Positions 24,285-32,554 of a DNA stretch of 64,000 nt are shown here, piece by piece. The notes under the pieces were generated by a model. That model saw only the letters and a list, made by a program, of their open reading frames with translations. It did not search any database and was not told the origin of the DNA. Source of the DNA: Mycobacterium montefiorense (lineage in GTDB: Bacteria; Actinomycetota; Actinomycetes; Mycobacteriales; Mycobacteriaceae); the NCBI RefSeq assembly GCF_003112775.1, contig NZ_BFCH01000017.1, positions 310,001 through 374,000 of the forward strand, read 5' to 3'. The position numbers and the translations under genes are program-made. The stretch's first letter is position 1. Each line of letters starts with the position of its first letter.

Positions 24285-24289
24285 CCGCG
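24261..24289 (+). terminator. Hairpin at the end of the NmrA-like gene
   Basis: CGCGGTCAGCT, seven bases, AGCTGACCGCG is a perfect 11-bp stem that includes the stop codon (24282-24284). A further ACCGCGC / GCGCGGT pair spans 24284-24314 and could form an alternative fold. No T run follows, as is common for mycobacterial terminators. Confidence 0.55.
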
Positions 24290-24343
24290 CGCGATCGGGG
24301 GCTTGTGCGCGGTCCGGTTGTGTCACGGAGTAGGAACTTAGCC

Positions 24344-25513
24344 ATGGCAGGACCGGTGGAAGGCCTCAAAGTCGTCGAGCTCGGAGTGTGGGTGGCCGGA
24401 CCGGCCGCCAGCTGCATCCTGGCGGACTGGGGTGCCGACGTCGTCAAGATCGAGCCGCCGGCCGGCGATCCGGGCCGCACGTTCGGCCGGATGCTCGGTT
24501 GCGACCTCGGCGTGAACCCGCCGTTCGAATTGGATAACCGCTCCAAGCGCAGCATCGTCTTGGATCTCAGCACCGACGAGGGCCGCGAGATCGCCTTCGA
24601 ATTGCTGGCCGATGCAGACGTTTTCGTGACCAACGTCCGTCCCGGTGCATTGCAACGCCTCGGCCTGGACTTCGAGTCACTGTCGGCCCGCTGCCCGCGG
24701 CTGGTCTACGGCCTGATCACCGGCTACGGCCAGACCGGCCCCGATGCCGACCGGGCCGCCTACGACGTGGCCGCGTTCTGGTCGCGTGCCGGGGTGGCGC
24801 ACTTGCTCACCCGGCCCGGCCAGACGCCGCCGTTCCAGCGCGGCGGCATGGGCGACCACTCGGCGGGCATGACCCTGGCCGCGGCCATCTGCGCGGCGCT
24901 GCTGGCTCGCGAGCGCACCGGCACCGGTCAGCTGGTGACGACGTCGCTGTACCGCCAGGGCGCCTACACCGTGGGCTTCGACCTGAACACCTATCTGCTG
25001 ACCGGCCAGCCGATCGCGATCGGTCAGCGCGAAACCATGGGCAACCCGTGCATGAACAACTACGCCGCCGGTGACGGGCGGCGCTTCTGGATCGTGGGCC
25101 TCGAAGGCGACCGGCACTGGCCGCCGCTGTGCCGCGTCGTCGGGCACCCGGAATGGCTCGAGGACCCGCGATACAGCGACGCCGGCGCCCGCTTCGCCAA
25201 CGGTGTGGAGCTGATCGCCGAGCTGGACCGCATCTTCGCGACCCGCTCGCTGGACGAATGGGCGCAGGCCTTCGCGGCCGAGCCGGACTTCTTCTGGTCG
25301 CCGATCAACTCGATCGAAGACGTCATGGCCGACGAGCAGTTCCATGCGGCGGGCGGCATCGTCGATGTACCCGATGGACAGGCCAGCATCTCGATGGTTG
25401 CTACCCCGGCGGATTTCCACGGCACGCCGTGGGCGCCGCGCGGGCCGGCTCCCGAACTGGGCCAGCACACCGACGAAATCCTGGCCGAACTGAAGGCCCG
25501 CCGCGACTCCTGA
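24344..25513 (+). CDS. CaiB/BaiF-type (class III) CoA transferase
   Basis: A 389-residue class III CoA transferase from ATG 24344 (GGAG about 10 bp before; an earlier in-frame GTG at 24305 has weaker support). It begins LKVVELGVWVAGPAASCILADWGADVVKIEPP, contains LVYGLITGYGQTGP and the catalytic Asp141 in AAYDVAAFW, and later GDHSAGMTLAAAICAALLARERTGTGQ. It moves CoA between a donor acyl-CoA and a free acid, activating the island's substrate or an intermediate. A 29-bp element begins 13 bp after its stop, so the following genes have their own control. Confidence 0.92.
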   Translation: MAGPVEGLKVVELGVWVAGPAASCILADWGADVVKIEPPAGDPGRTFGRMLGCDLGVNPPFELDNRSKRSIVLDLSTDEGREIAFELLADADVFVTNVRPGALQRLGLDFESLSARCPRLVYGLITGYGQTGPDADRAAYDVAAFWSRAGVAHLLTRPGQTPPFQRGGMGDHSAGMTLAAAICAALLARERTGTGQLVTTSLYRQGAYTVGFDLNTYLLTGQPIAIGQRETMGNPCMNNYAAGDGRRFWIVGLEGDRHWPPLCRVVGHPEWLEDPRYSDAGARFANGVELIAELDRIFATRSLDEWAQAFAAEPDFFWSPINSIEDVMADEQFHAAGGIVDVPDGQASISMVATPADFHGTPWAPRGPAPELGQHTDEILAELKARRDS

Positions 25514-25526
25514 CGCTCCGGAGAAG

Positions 25527-25555
25527 CTTTACAAATTTTGGTAGAAGTGTCACGC
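25527..25555 (+). promoter_or_regulatory. 29-bp element, copy 3 (upstream of P450-BVMO operon)
   Basis: CTTTACAAA, nine variable bases, AAGTGTCACGC, then TGT. It lies 126 bp upstream of the first gene of the nine-gene run. GCTTTACAAAT at its start and AAGTGTCACGCTG at its end match copy 2 exactly. The rest of the gap (25556-25681) shows nothing else except a GAGGAA ribosome site before 25682. Confidence 0.7.
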
Positions 25556-25681
25556 TGTGCGATGAGCCGCGTCGCCCGTCGTGTGAGGCGGCGTCAGCCC
25601 TTGAGAAGCCCATGACAAGCGCTGCAGCCAGATGCCGTAGAGCCAGTGCATTCCGCGGTGTGGCGGTGAGGAACGGATTTG

Positions 25682-26263
25682 ATGGTCACTCCGACGTTTG
25701 ACGTCAGCGCGAGCCGGCGGGTTAGCGCCCAACGGGCAATCCACGGTAACGGCGAGTGTCTGCGATATCGGCTGGATGTGGTGGCGGGCAGCGCCGTCGA
25801 CGTCGTGCACTCGGCCGGGGGATGGCTTTACGACCGGGTGATGGCGGGCTGGGAGGTGACCGTGTTGTTGCCGGGCAGCTGCGACACCCGGCCGCTGCGC
25901 ATCCTCGGGGTGGCGGTTGTGGACACCGAATCGGAATTCGTCCCCACCGCGATGGGCTCGACGAGTCACACGCTGGCCGTCAGCGCCGAGGCATTCAGCG
26001 CGGATGCCCGACTGCGTGACAAGGTGCTCGAATCCCTGGGCGACCGGCTGACCGAAGTCGCGCTGTGGGGCGACGGATGGCCGTTGGGCGTGAACCGCGG
26101 GATGACCCGAGCCCAGCATGTACTGTCCGCGGCGGCGCGCAAGTTCAAGGGCTACGCCCTTGCAGCAGCCGGGATCCCGTCTGCCTTGGTCGAACCGACC
26201 GAGACGTTGCTGTGTGAGGCGAGCTATCCGCGCGTCGATTCAGAGCTGGTCCGGCTCGACTGA
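25682..26263 (+). CDS. Conserved-looking hypothetical protein, first gene of the island operon
   Basis: A 193-residue protein from ATG 25682 with GAGGAA upstream (an in-frame TTG at 25679 is adjacent). It is a soluble alpha/beta protein with no signal peptide or membrane helix. Segments such as VVHSAGGWLYDRVMAGWEVTVLLPGSCDTRPLRILGV and FKGYALAAAGIPSALVEPTETLLCEAS look structured, but I do not recognise a family. Its stop shares one base with the next ATG, so it belongs to the coupled run with the P450 and BVMO genes; co-function is inferred from that only. Confidence 0.7.
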   Translation: MVTPTFDVSASRRVSAQRAIHGNGECLRYRLDVVAGSAVDVVHSAGGWLYDRVMAGWEVTVLLPGSCDTRPLRILGVAVVDTESEFVPTAMGSTSHTLAVSAEAFSADARLRDKVLESLGDRLTEVALWGDGWPLGVNRGMTRAQHVLSAAARKFKGYALAAAGIPSALVEPTETLLCEASYPRVDSELVRLD

Positions 26264-26967
26264 TGAAGAAGTATTACGGCCACACCCTGCTCTACCTGCA
26301 TGAGACGATCTCGCTGGGATCCGGGCTTGCCGCCCGATTCACCGAGGTTTTCGCCGACATCTACCAGCCGATGATGGACGAGCTCGGCGCCCGGCTGTTC
26401 GCGATGTGGGAGGCCACGCCCTACAACGGTCACTGGCCACAGGTGACGATCATCTGGGAGATCGACGGGTTCGCCGACTACGCCAAGCTCGGGGTGGCCC
26501 GGGCCTCCGGCGGCAGCCACGAGGCCGCGGCCGGCAAGTGGTCGGCATTTCTGGCCGAGATCGGCGCCTCGGGGGAAGGGCGAATCATGTATCCCGGGCC
26601 CAGCAATAAAACCCTCCGCCAGCTGCGCGAAGCCAATTTCGCTGCGACGCTGGTGATTCAGGAGATCATGCAGACCAAGCCCGGACGCCAAGACGACTAC
26701 ATCCGCGAGCTGGAACGGCTGTATGTCCCGTGGTCGGAGCGCACCGGTAAGCGGTGGCTGGGTTCCTTCACCACCACCTTCCGTTACAACGAGGTCATCC
26801 ACTACTGGGCGCTGGACGGCGGTTGGGATTGCTTCGCCAATCACTACCCCTCGTGGAAGGACAGCCCGCCCGCCGAGATCGTCACCTGGATGAGCGTGGC
26901 GCCGGCATTGCGCGACGGCTGGGAGGATTCGATTCTGCAGGCCCTACCGCCTTCTCCGCTGCAGTGA
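26263..26967 (+). CDS. NIPSNAP-like dimeric alpha/beta-barrel protein
   Basis: A 234-residue protein starting at ATG 26263, overlapping the preceding TGA by one base. It has two similar halves of about 110 residues: the first with YYGHTLLYLHETISLGSG, then WPQVTIIWEIDGFADYAKL, the second with FAATLVIQEIMQTKPGRQDDYIRELERLY, then VIHYWALDGGWDCFANHYPSW. This duplicated ferredoxin-like pattern fits NIPSNAP or related barrels, which can be small-molecule isomerases, hydrolases or binding proteins. A catalytic role is not evident. The next gene (P450) starts within its stop codon. Confidence 0.7.
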   Translation: MKKYYGHTLLYLHETISLGSGLAARFTEVFADIYQPMMDELGARLFAMWEATPYNGHWPQVTIIWEIDGFADYAKLGVARASGGSHEAAAGKWSAFLAEIGASGEGRIMYPGPSNKTLRQLREANFAATLVIQEIMQTKPGRQDDYIRELERLYVPWSERTGKRWLGSFTTTFRYNEVIHYWALDGGWDCFANHYPSWKDSPPAEIVTWMSVAPALRDGWEDSILQALPPSPLQ

Positions 26968-28190
26968 CCGCCCCGACCGCTGACTTTGCGTACGACCCCT
27001 TCGACGCGGATGTCATGGCAAACCCGTTGCCGTACTACCGCACTCTGCGCGATGAGCATCCGGTCTACTACATGCCGCAGTGGGACACCTTCGCCCTGTC
27101 CCGATTCGACGACATCTGGCAGGTTCTCGAAGTCAACGACGGAACCTTCGTCGCGTCGGAAGGAACCCTGCCCGCAGCGGCGGTGCTGGCCAAGCACAAC
27201 GCCGGACCGGTCGAGGATCCGCCGTTGCATCCCTTGCCATTTCACGCGGTATTCGACGCCGACCTGTACGGCGAGATCCGTCGCGCGCATTCGCAGCCGT
27301 TGCGGCCCAGATCGGTGGCCGGGCTAGAGGCCAGGATCCGCGAGTTGGCCAACGAGCGCCTCGATCTGCTGCTGCCGCAGGGGTCGTTCGACCTAACCCA
27401 GGACTACGGTGGCATCGTGGCGGCCTCGATGGTCTGCGACTTACTGGGCATATCAACCGAACTCGCACCGCAGGTGCTGGCGGCGGTCAATGCCGGCAGC
27501 CTCACCGCACCGGGTGAGGGCGTCGACACCGCGCAGTCTCGCCCCAACTACCTCGAATACCTGATACCCGTGGTGCAAAGGCGCCGGGTGGACCAATCCG
27601 GCGACCCACTTCCGGTCGTCGACGGTCTGCTGGGGTACCGGCTGCCCGACGGCAGCGCCCTGTCCGACGCCGAAACCGCCACGCAGATGCTGTGCATCTT
27701 CATCGGCGGCACCGAGACCGTGCCTAAGATCGTCGCCCACGGCCTGTGGGAGCTCAGCCGGCGGCCCGACCAGCTTGCCGCGGTGCGTGCTGATCCCGCC
27801 GCCAACGTGCCGGTGGCCCGGGAGGAGATGCTGCGGTACTGCGCACCCGCGCAATGGTTCGCCCGAACGGCGCGACGGCCGTTCGGAATTCATGGCCAGA
27901 CTATCGAGCCGGGCCAGCGGGTGATCACGCTGCTCGCCTCGGCCAATCGCGACGAACGGGAGTACCCCGACCCCGACGAGTTCATCTGGAATCGGCCCAT
28001 CACCCGCTCCCTGGTGTTCGGCCGCGGCCAGCACTTCTGCATCGGCTATCACCTGGCCAGGTTGGAAGTGGCTGTGCTGGTACAGGAATGGCTGCGCAGA
28101 GTGCCCGACTTCGAGATCAAGAGCCAGGCCGCCACCCGCCTGCCGTCCAGCTTCCAGTGGGGGTTCAACCAGATCCCGGTGGAGGTCTGA
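26964..28190 (+). CDS. Cytochrome P450
   Basis: A 408-residue P450 starting at GTG 26964, overlapping the previous stop (GTGA). It has the I-helix GGTET at about residues 248-252, ExxR in EEMLRY, and the heme loop FGRGQHFCIGYHLARLE with Cys359 as ligand. The N-terminal FDADVMANPLPYYRTLRDEHPVYYMPQWDTFALSRFDDIW is a normal bacterial class I start. It differs clearly from the CYP125-like enzyme at 3261. No ferredoxin gene is in the operon. It probably performs the first hydroxylation of the island substrate. Confidence 0.92.
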   Translation: MTAPTADFAYDPFDADVMANPLPYYRTLRDEHPVYYMPQWDTFALSRFDDIWQVLEVNDGTFVASEGTLPAAAVLAKHNAGPVEDPPLHPLPFHAVFDADLYGEIRRAHSQPLRPRSVAGLEARIRELANERLDLLLPQGSFDLTQDYGGIVAASMVCDLLGISTELAPQVLAAVNAGSLTAPGEGVDTAQSRPNYLEYLIPVVQRRRVDQSGDPLPVVDGLLGYRLPDGSALSDAETATQMLCIFIGGTETVPKIVAHGLWELSRRPDQLAAVRADPAANVPVAREEMLRYCAPAQWFARTARRPFGIHGQTIEPGQRVITLLASANRDEREYPDPDEFIWNRPITRSLVFGRGQHFCIGYHLARLEVAVLVQEWLRRVPDFEIKSQAATRLPSSFQWGFNQIPVEV

Positions 28191-28191
28191 C

Positions 28192-29160
28192 GTGTGGTCC
28201 TACCGGATCGTCGCCCCGTATGAGTTCGAGCGCACGTCGATCGCAGATAAAACCCCGGACAGCCTGGCCGACGGTCAAGTGCTGCTGCGGTTCCTGGCCG
28301 CCGGGGTCTGCGGCAGCGACCTGCCGGGCTTTCGGGGTGCCAAGGGCAGGCTGCCGGGCGACGACGGGAAAGGCGCCGCCGAGAAGGACGGCTTCCCGAT
28401 CCACGAGGTGGCCGGCGAGGTGATCGCCAGCCGGCACCCCGAACACCGGCCGGGCGACCGAGTGGTGGGCTGGGCCTCCGGTTTCGACGGTTTGATGGAG
28501 CGGGTGATCAGCGACGGCAACGGTCTCGCGCCGTACGACCCGGCGCTGACCGCCGCGCAGGCGGTCGGACTGCAGCCGCTGGCGTGCGTCCTCTACGCCT
28601 GTGAGCAACTGCCCGACCTGGCCGGCCGGCACGTCGCGATCATCGGCCAAGGTTCGATCGGGCTGCTGTTCTGCTACGTCGCCAAGGCGGCGGGTGCGCG
28701 GCGCGTCACCGGCGTCGACCCCGTGGACCGGCAGGGCCTCGCAACAACATTCGGCGTCGATGAGGTTGTCCGCGCAACCAGCGATCGGTGGGTCAGCCAA
28801 CTGGCGCCCGCCGACCGCGCCGACATCGTCATCGAGGCCGTCGGTCATCAGGTCGCCACCCTGGGACACGCCATCGAAGCCGCCGCGCCCGGTGGAACCG
28901 TCTACTACTTCGGTGTCGCCGACGACGAGGCCTACCCAATTAATATGCGTCTCATGTTGCGCAACAACCTGACCCTGAAATCCGGTGTGACGCTTGACCG
29001 GCGGCGGGTACTCGAGGTCGCCGGCAAGTTCGCCGCCGAACATCCTGAGTTGCTCGGCAGCTATCTGACGCACACCTTCGGCATCGACGACGTGCAGGGT
29101 GCATTCGACCTCGCGTGCCGGCCGGTTCCCGAACGCGTGAAGATCGCGATTGCGCAGTGA
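28192..29160 (+). CDS. Zinc-type alcohol dehydrogenase-like MDR protein
   Basis: A 322-residue medium-chain dehydrogenase/reductase from GTG 28192, one base after the P450 stop, with GGAGG upstream. The catalytic zinc ligand candidate is the Cys in GVCGSDLPGF, with HE in FPIHEVAGEV; the four-Cys structural zinc loop is absent. The Rossmann motif is GQGSIGLLFCYVAKAAGA. Coming directly after a P450 it would oxidise the new hydroxyl to a ketone, the usual step before a Baeyer-Villiger enzyme. The stop overlaps the next GTG start. Confidence 0.86.
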   Translation: MWSYRIVAPYEFERTSIADKTPDSLADGQVLLRFLAAGVCGSDLPGFRGAKGRLPGDDGKGAAEKDGFPIHEVAGEVIASRHPEHRPGDRVVGWASGFDGLMERVISDGNGLAPYDPALTAAQAVGLQPLACVLYACEQLPDLAGRHVAIIGQGSIGLLFCYVAKAAGARRVTGVDPVDRQGLATTFGVDEVVRATSDRWVSQLAPADRADIVIEAVGHQVATLGHAIEAAAPGGTVYYFGVADDEAYPINMRLMLRNNLTLKSGVTLDRRRVLEVAGKFAAEHPELLGSYLTHTFGIDDVQGAFDLACRPVPERVKIAIAQ

Positions 29161-29903
29161 GCATCTTCGGTGCGGCGCTGGACAAAACGACCCCGATCTG
29201 GGGCGGCTGGATCACCGGCCCGACGCTGATCGGGCCGGAGGAATTCGCGCGCGCAGGCTACGACTACGTGGGCTTCGACGCCCAGCACGGCTACCTCGAC
29301 GACGCCGACATCGCGGGCATACTGCGGCGCCTGGAGCAGGTGCCCATCGCGACCGCGGTGCGGCTACCCAATGCCGACCCCGCGCCGATCGGCCGGGTGC
29401 TCGACGCCGGCGCCGACGCGGTCTTCATCGCCATGATCGAATCGGCCGACCAGGCCGCCGCGGCAGTGGCCGCTACCCGCTACGCGCCGGCGGGCATTCG
29501 CAGCTTCGGCCCGCTGCGCGCCAGCCTGGGGCTCGACCCCGCCGCCCACGAAGCGCGGGCGAGCGTTTTCGCGATGATCGAAACCGCGGCGTCGTTAACG
29601 AATCTCGCCGACATCTGCGCGGTCGACGGGCTGGCCGGAATCTATGTCGGACCCGCCGATCTGGCGATCTCGATGGGCCACGCCGCCGTCGGGTCGACCA
29701 GACACCCGGAAGTGCTCGACGCGATCGTGGGAATCCATCGTGTCGCCACCGACGCCGGACTGGTTACCGGGATTCACGCCAGCGAGGGCAAGACGGGTCA
29801 CGCGATGGCGCAGCTGGGTTTTCGGATGATCACGCTGGCCGCCGAATCGCAGGCATTGCGGCGCGGCGCGGTCGAGCACTTACGCGAGGCGACCGGGCAG
29901 TGA
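29157..29903 (+). CDS. HpcH/HpaI aldolase/citrate lyase family protein
   Basis: A 248-residue class II (metal) aldolase from GTG 29157, overlapping the dehydrogenase stop. The family pattern is visible: GYDYVGFDAQHGYLD near the start, then RYAPAGIRSFGPLRAS, the metal ligands in MIETAASLTNLADIC (Glu) and IYVGPADLAISMG (Asp). Relatives cleave 4-hydroxy-2-oxoacids to pyruvate plus an aldehyde, so it could perform carbon-carbon cleavage late in the pathway. The stop overlaps the next GTG start. Confidence 0.9.
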   Translation: MSIFGAALDKTTPIWGGWITGPTLIGPEEFARAGYDYVGFDAQHGYLDDADIAGILRRLEQVPIATAVRLPNADPAPIGRVLDAGADAVFIAMIESADQAAAAVAATRYAPAGIRSFGPLRASLGLDPAAHEARASVFAMIETAASLTNLADICAVDGLAGIYVGPADLAISMGHAAVGSTRHPEVLDAIVGIHRVATDAGLVTGIHASEGKTGHAMAQLGFRMITLAAESQALRRGAVEHLREATGQ

Positions 29904-30298
29904 CCGACGACCAAACGGCGATTCGCGAACTGATAGCCGGCTATGCGCTCACCCTGGACGCGGGCGACGTCGATGCCTGCGTGCAGCTGTTCACCACCGA
30001 CGCGGAATTCCTGGTCTATGGACGGTCTTTCGCCGGACACGATCCGATTGCCAAGATGTTCCGTGATGCACCCCGCGGGCTGCACCTCACCGGGCTGTCA
30101 CGCATCGACGTCGGCGCGGATACCGCGACCGCACGCTCGCAGGTGCTGTTCGTCCGAGCCGGCGACCTGCACCTGCGGCCCGCGCTGTACGACGATGAAC
30201 TGGTCCGCCGCGACCGGCAGTGGCGTTTCCAGCGGCGTCGCTGCCAGTTCATCACCAGCCACGGCCTGTCCGACAGCCCCGAGGTTCCGTCATCATGA
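29900..30298 (+). CDS. SnoaL-like (NTF2 fold) protein
   Basis: A 132-residue protein from GTG 29900, overlapping the aldolase stop (GTGA). TDDQTAIRELIAGYALTLDAGDVDACVQLFTTDAEFLVYGRSFAGHDPIAKMF is the common start of SnoaL-like/NTF2 domains, followed by a beta-sheet with HLTGLSRIDVG, TARSQVLFVR and YDDELVRRDRQWRFQRRRC. Such domains bind small hydrophobic molecules and can be isomerases, dehydratases or epoxide hydrolases. The specific role is unknown. Its stop overlaps the next ATG. Confidence 0.83.
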   Translation: MTDDQTAIRELIAGYALTLDAGDVDACVQLFTTDAEFLVYGRSFAGHDPIAKMFRDAPRGLHLTGLSRIDVGADTATARSQVLFVRAGDLHLRPALYDDELVRRDRQWRFQRRRCQFITSHGLSDSPEVPSS

Positions 30299-31023
30299 GC
30301 CAACATGTCGCGCTCGTCACCGGTGCCGCGGGCGGCCAGGGTTGGGCCATCGCGAAAAAGCTTCGCGCGGCGGGGTATTCCGTGGCTGCCTGCGACCTGC
30401 GGGCCGACGACGTCGTCGCCGCGGTCGGCGAATTGGGTGACGACGGCGTGATCGCGGTCGAGCTCGACGTGACAAGCGAAGGGCAGTGGCAGGCCGCCGT
30501 CGAAAAGACGGTGCGACGATTCGGGTCGCTGAGCACCCTGGTGAACAACGCCGGGGTGTTGCACCGGGCCGCCCTGTCCGACGAGACGGTCGATGATTTC
30601 GAAAATGCTTGGCGGGTAAACTGTCTGGGGGCATTCCTGGGTATGCGGGCCGCACTCGGTCAGCTACGGGAGGCCGAACACGCGGCTGTCGTGAACATTT
30701 GCAGCACGGGAGCGATCCGCCCGTTCCCCGCGCACTGCGCCTACGGATCGTCGAAGTGGGCGCTGCGGGGTCTGACCCAAACCGCAGCTGCCGAACTGGC
30801 CCCGTCCGGTATCCGGGTCAATGCCGTATTCCCCGGACCGATTGCGACGTCGATGCTCGATGCGGACACGCAGAGCCGGTTGGTGGCGACAGCGACGTTC
30901 GGGCGACTGGGGCAGCCCACCGAAATCGCAGACGCAGTGGCCTTTCTGGTGTCGGACGCGGCGTCGTTCATCACCGGTTCGGAACTGGTTGTCGATGGTG
31001 GACAATGCCTGCAGATTCGATGA
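30295..31023 (+). CDS. Short-chain dehydrogenase/reductase
   Basis: A 242-residue classical SDR from ATG 30295 (overlapping the preceding stop). The cofactor loop is GAAGGQGWAIAK, Asp in ACDLRADD suggests NAD(H) preference, and the active site has NNAG, Ser in ICSTGAI and YGSSK; the C-terminus holds VSDAASFITGSELVVDGG. It would interconvert hydroxyl and keto groups of a pathway intermediate. It is one of two dehydrogenases in the operon. The next gene starts 7 bp after its stop. Confidence 0.9.
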   Translation: MSQHVALVTGAAGGQGWAIAKKLRAAGYSVAACDLRADDVVAAVGELGDDGVIAVELDVTSEGQWQAAVEKTVRRFGSLSTLVNNAGVLHRAALSDETVDDFENAWRVNCLGAFLGMRAALGQLREAEHAAVVNICSTGAIRPFPAHCAYGSSKWALRGLTQTAAAELAPSGIRVNAVFPGPIATSMLDADTQSRLVATATFGRLGQPTEIADAVAFLVSDAASFITGSELVVDGGQCLQIR

Positions 31024-31030
31024 GCACGGC

Positions 31031-32554
31031 ATGAGAACGGACCTGTCGGTCGGAATCATCGGCGCCGGCCCGGGCGGATTGGCGCTGGGAATCCTGCTGG
31101 CCCGCTCCGGGTTTCACGACTTCACCATCTTCGACCGCGAAGACGACGTCGGTGGCACCTGGCGGATCAACACCTATCCGGGTCTGGCCTGCGACGTGAA
31201 GTCGCATCTGTATTCGTTCTCGTTCGACTTGAATCCGGATTGGTCGCGGCTGTGGTCGCCGCAGGCCGAGATCCTCGCCTATTTCGAGCCCTGTACCGAC
31301 AAGTACCGGCTGCGGCCTCACCTGAAGCTACGCACCGAAATCCGCACGGCGCGTTGGCTGCAAGACACCCGGCAGTGGTGTCTGACCACCTGCAGCGGCC
31401 AGGAACACCGCTTCGATGTGGTGGTCTCCGCCGTCGGGTTGTTCACTAACCCGCTGTTCCCGGAGCTCGTCGAGCAGGAGCCGTTCACCGGAACCGTGAT
31501 GCACTCGTCGCGGTGGGATCATTCGGTCGACCTCGAGGGCGCGCGGGTGGCCGTGCTGGGTACCGGATCGACGGCGTCGCAGCTGATACCCGAACTGGCG
31601 AAGGTGGCCGGGCAGCTGTATTCGGTGCAGCGCTCGCCGACGTGGATTCTGCCGAAGCCGGACCGGCACTACACGCGACGGGAGCGCTGGGCCTTCGCGA
31701 ATCTGCCGTTCGCCAAGAAGCTGTACCGGACCCGGCTGTGGTTACGCAGCGAATCCAACATCTCGGTGATCGAGCATGGCAGCGAAAAGACACAGGATTT
31801 CACCGGGATTGCCCTGGGTCTGCTCGAAACGACGGTCGCCGACCACCAATTGCGGCAGCGGCTGACTCCGGATCACCCGATGGGCTGCAAGCGACTGGTG
31901 TTCTCGTCGGACTACCTGCCGGCGCTGACCCGGCCCAACGTCGAGGTGGTGTCCAGTCCGGCCCGCTATCTCAAGGACCGATCCTTCGTCACCGAGGACG
32001 GCACCGAACGCGAAGTCGACGTCGTGGTGTGCGCAACCGGTTACGCCGCGGCCGACTACCTCGGACAGTTGGATGTTTACGGAGAAGGCGGCACGACACT
32101 GCGCGAGGTGTGGAGCGAAGGGGCGCATGCGTATCTCGGCATGGCCGTTCCCGGGTTTCCGAACTTCTTCATGCTGTACGGACCAAATACGAACGTCGGC
32201 TCCAACAGCGTGATCTTCATGCTGGAGGCTCAGGCCCGCTACATCGTGCGGGCGCTGAAGTACATGCGGCGCAGGGGCAAGACGTATGTGGCGGTGCGCC
32301 CGTCGGCGCTGGCGCGATTCATCGCCAAGATCGACCAGTGGATGGTCGGAACCGTGTGGACCACGCAGTGCAGCAACTACTTTCGTGCCGCGAATGGGCG
32401 CGTCGTCACGCAGTGGCCGCGCAGCGCCCGTAACTTCTGGGAGATGACGCGTAGGTTCAAAGCCGCCGACTTCTTCTTCTCCAGCCGCCCACCGAAGCCC
32501 GTGTCCGCCGCAGACGGCGAGGCCGTCATCGCGCCGCAGGGGTCGAATCGATGA
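31031..32554 (+). CDS. Flavin-containing Baeyer-Villiger-type monooxygenase
   Basis: A 507-residue enzyme from ATG 31031. FAD and NADPH Rossmann motifs are GIIGAGPGGLALG at the N-terminus and AVLGTGSTASQ about residue 175. Between them lies the Baeyer-Villiger fingerprint FTGTVMHSSRWD (FxGxxxHxxxW[P/D]). Further family features are DREDDVGGTWRINTYPGLACDVKSHLYSFSF and HPMGCKRLVFSSDYLPAL. It inserts oxygen next to a carbonyl, giving an ester or lactone. Directly after P450/ADH/SDR genes and before an esterase this makes chemical sense. The stop overlaps the esterase start by 4 bp. Confidence 0.92.
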   Translation: MRTDLSVGIIGAGPGGLALGILLARSGFHDFTIFDREDDVGGTWRINTYPGLACDVKSHLYSFSFDLNPDWSRLWSPQAEILAYFEPCTDKYRLRPHLKLRTEIRTARWLQDTRQWCLTTCSGQEHRFDVVVSAVGLFTNPLFPELVEQEPFTGTVMHSSRWDHSVDLEGARVAVLGTGSTASQLIPELAKVAGQLYSVQRSPTWILPKPDRHYTRRERWAFANLPFAKKLYRTRLWLRSESNISVIEHGSEKTQDFTGIALGLLETTVADHQLRQRLTPDHPMGCKRLVFSSDYLPALTRPNVEVVSSPARYLKDRSFVTEDGTEREVDVVVCATGYAAADYLGQLDVYGEGGTTLREVWSEGAHAYLGMAVPGFPNFFMLYGPNTNVGSNSVIFMLEAQARYIVRALKYMRRRGKTYVAVRPSALARFIAKIDQWMVGTVWTTQCSNYFRAANGRVVTQWPRSARNFWEMTRRFKAADFFFSSRPPKPVSAADGEAVIAPQGSNR

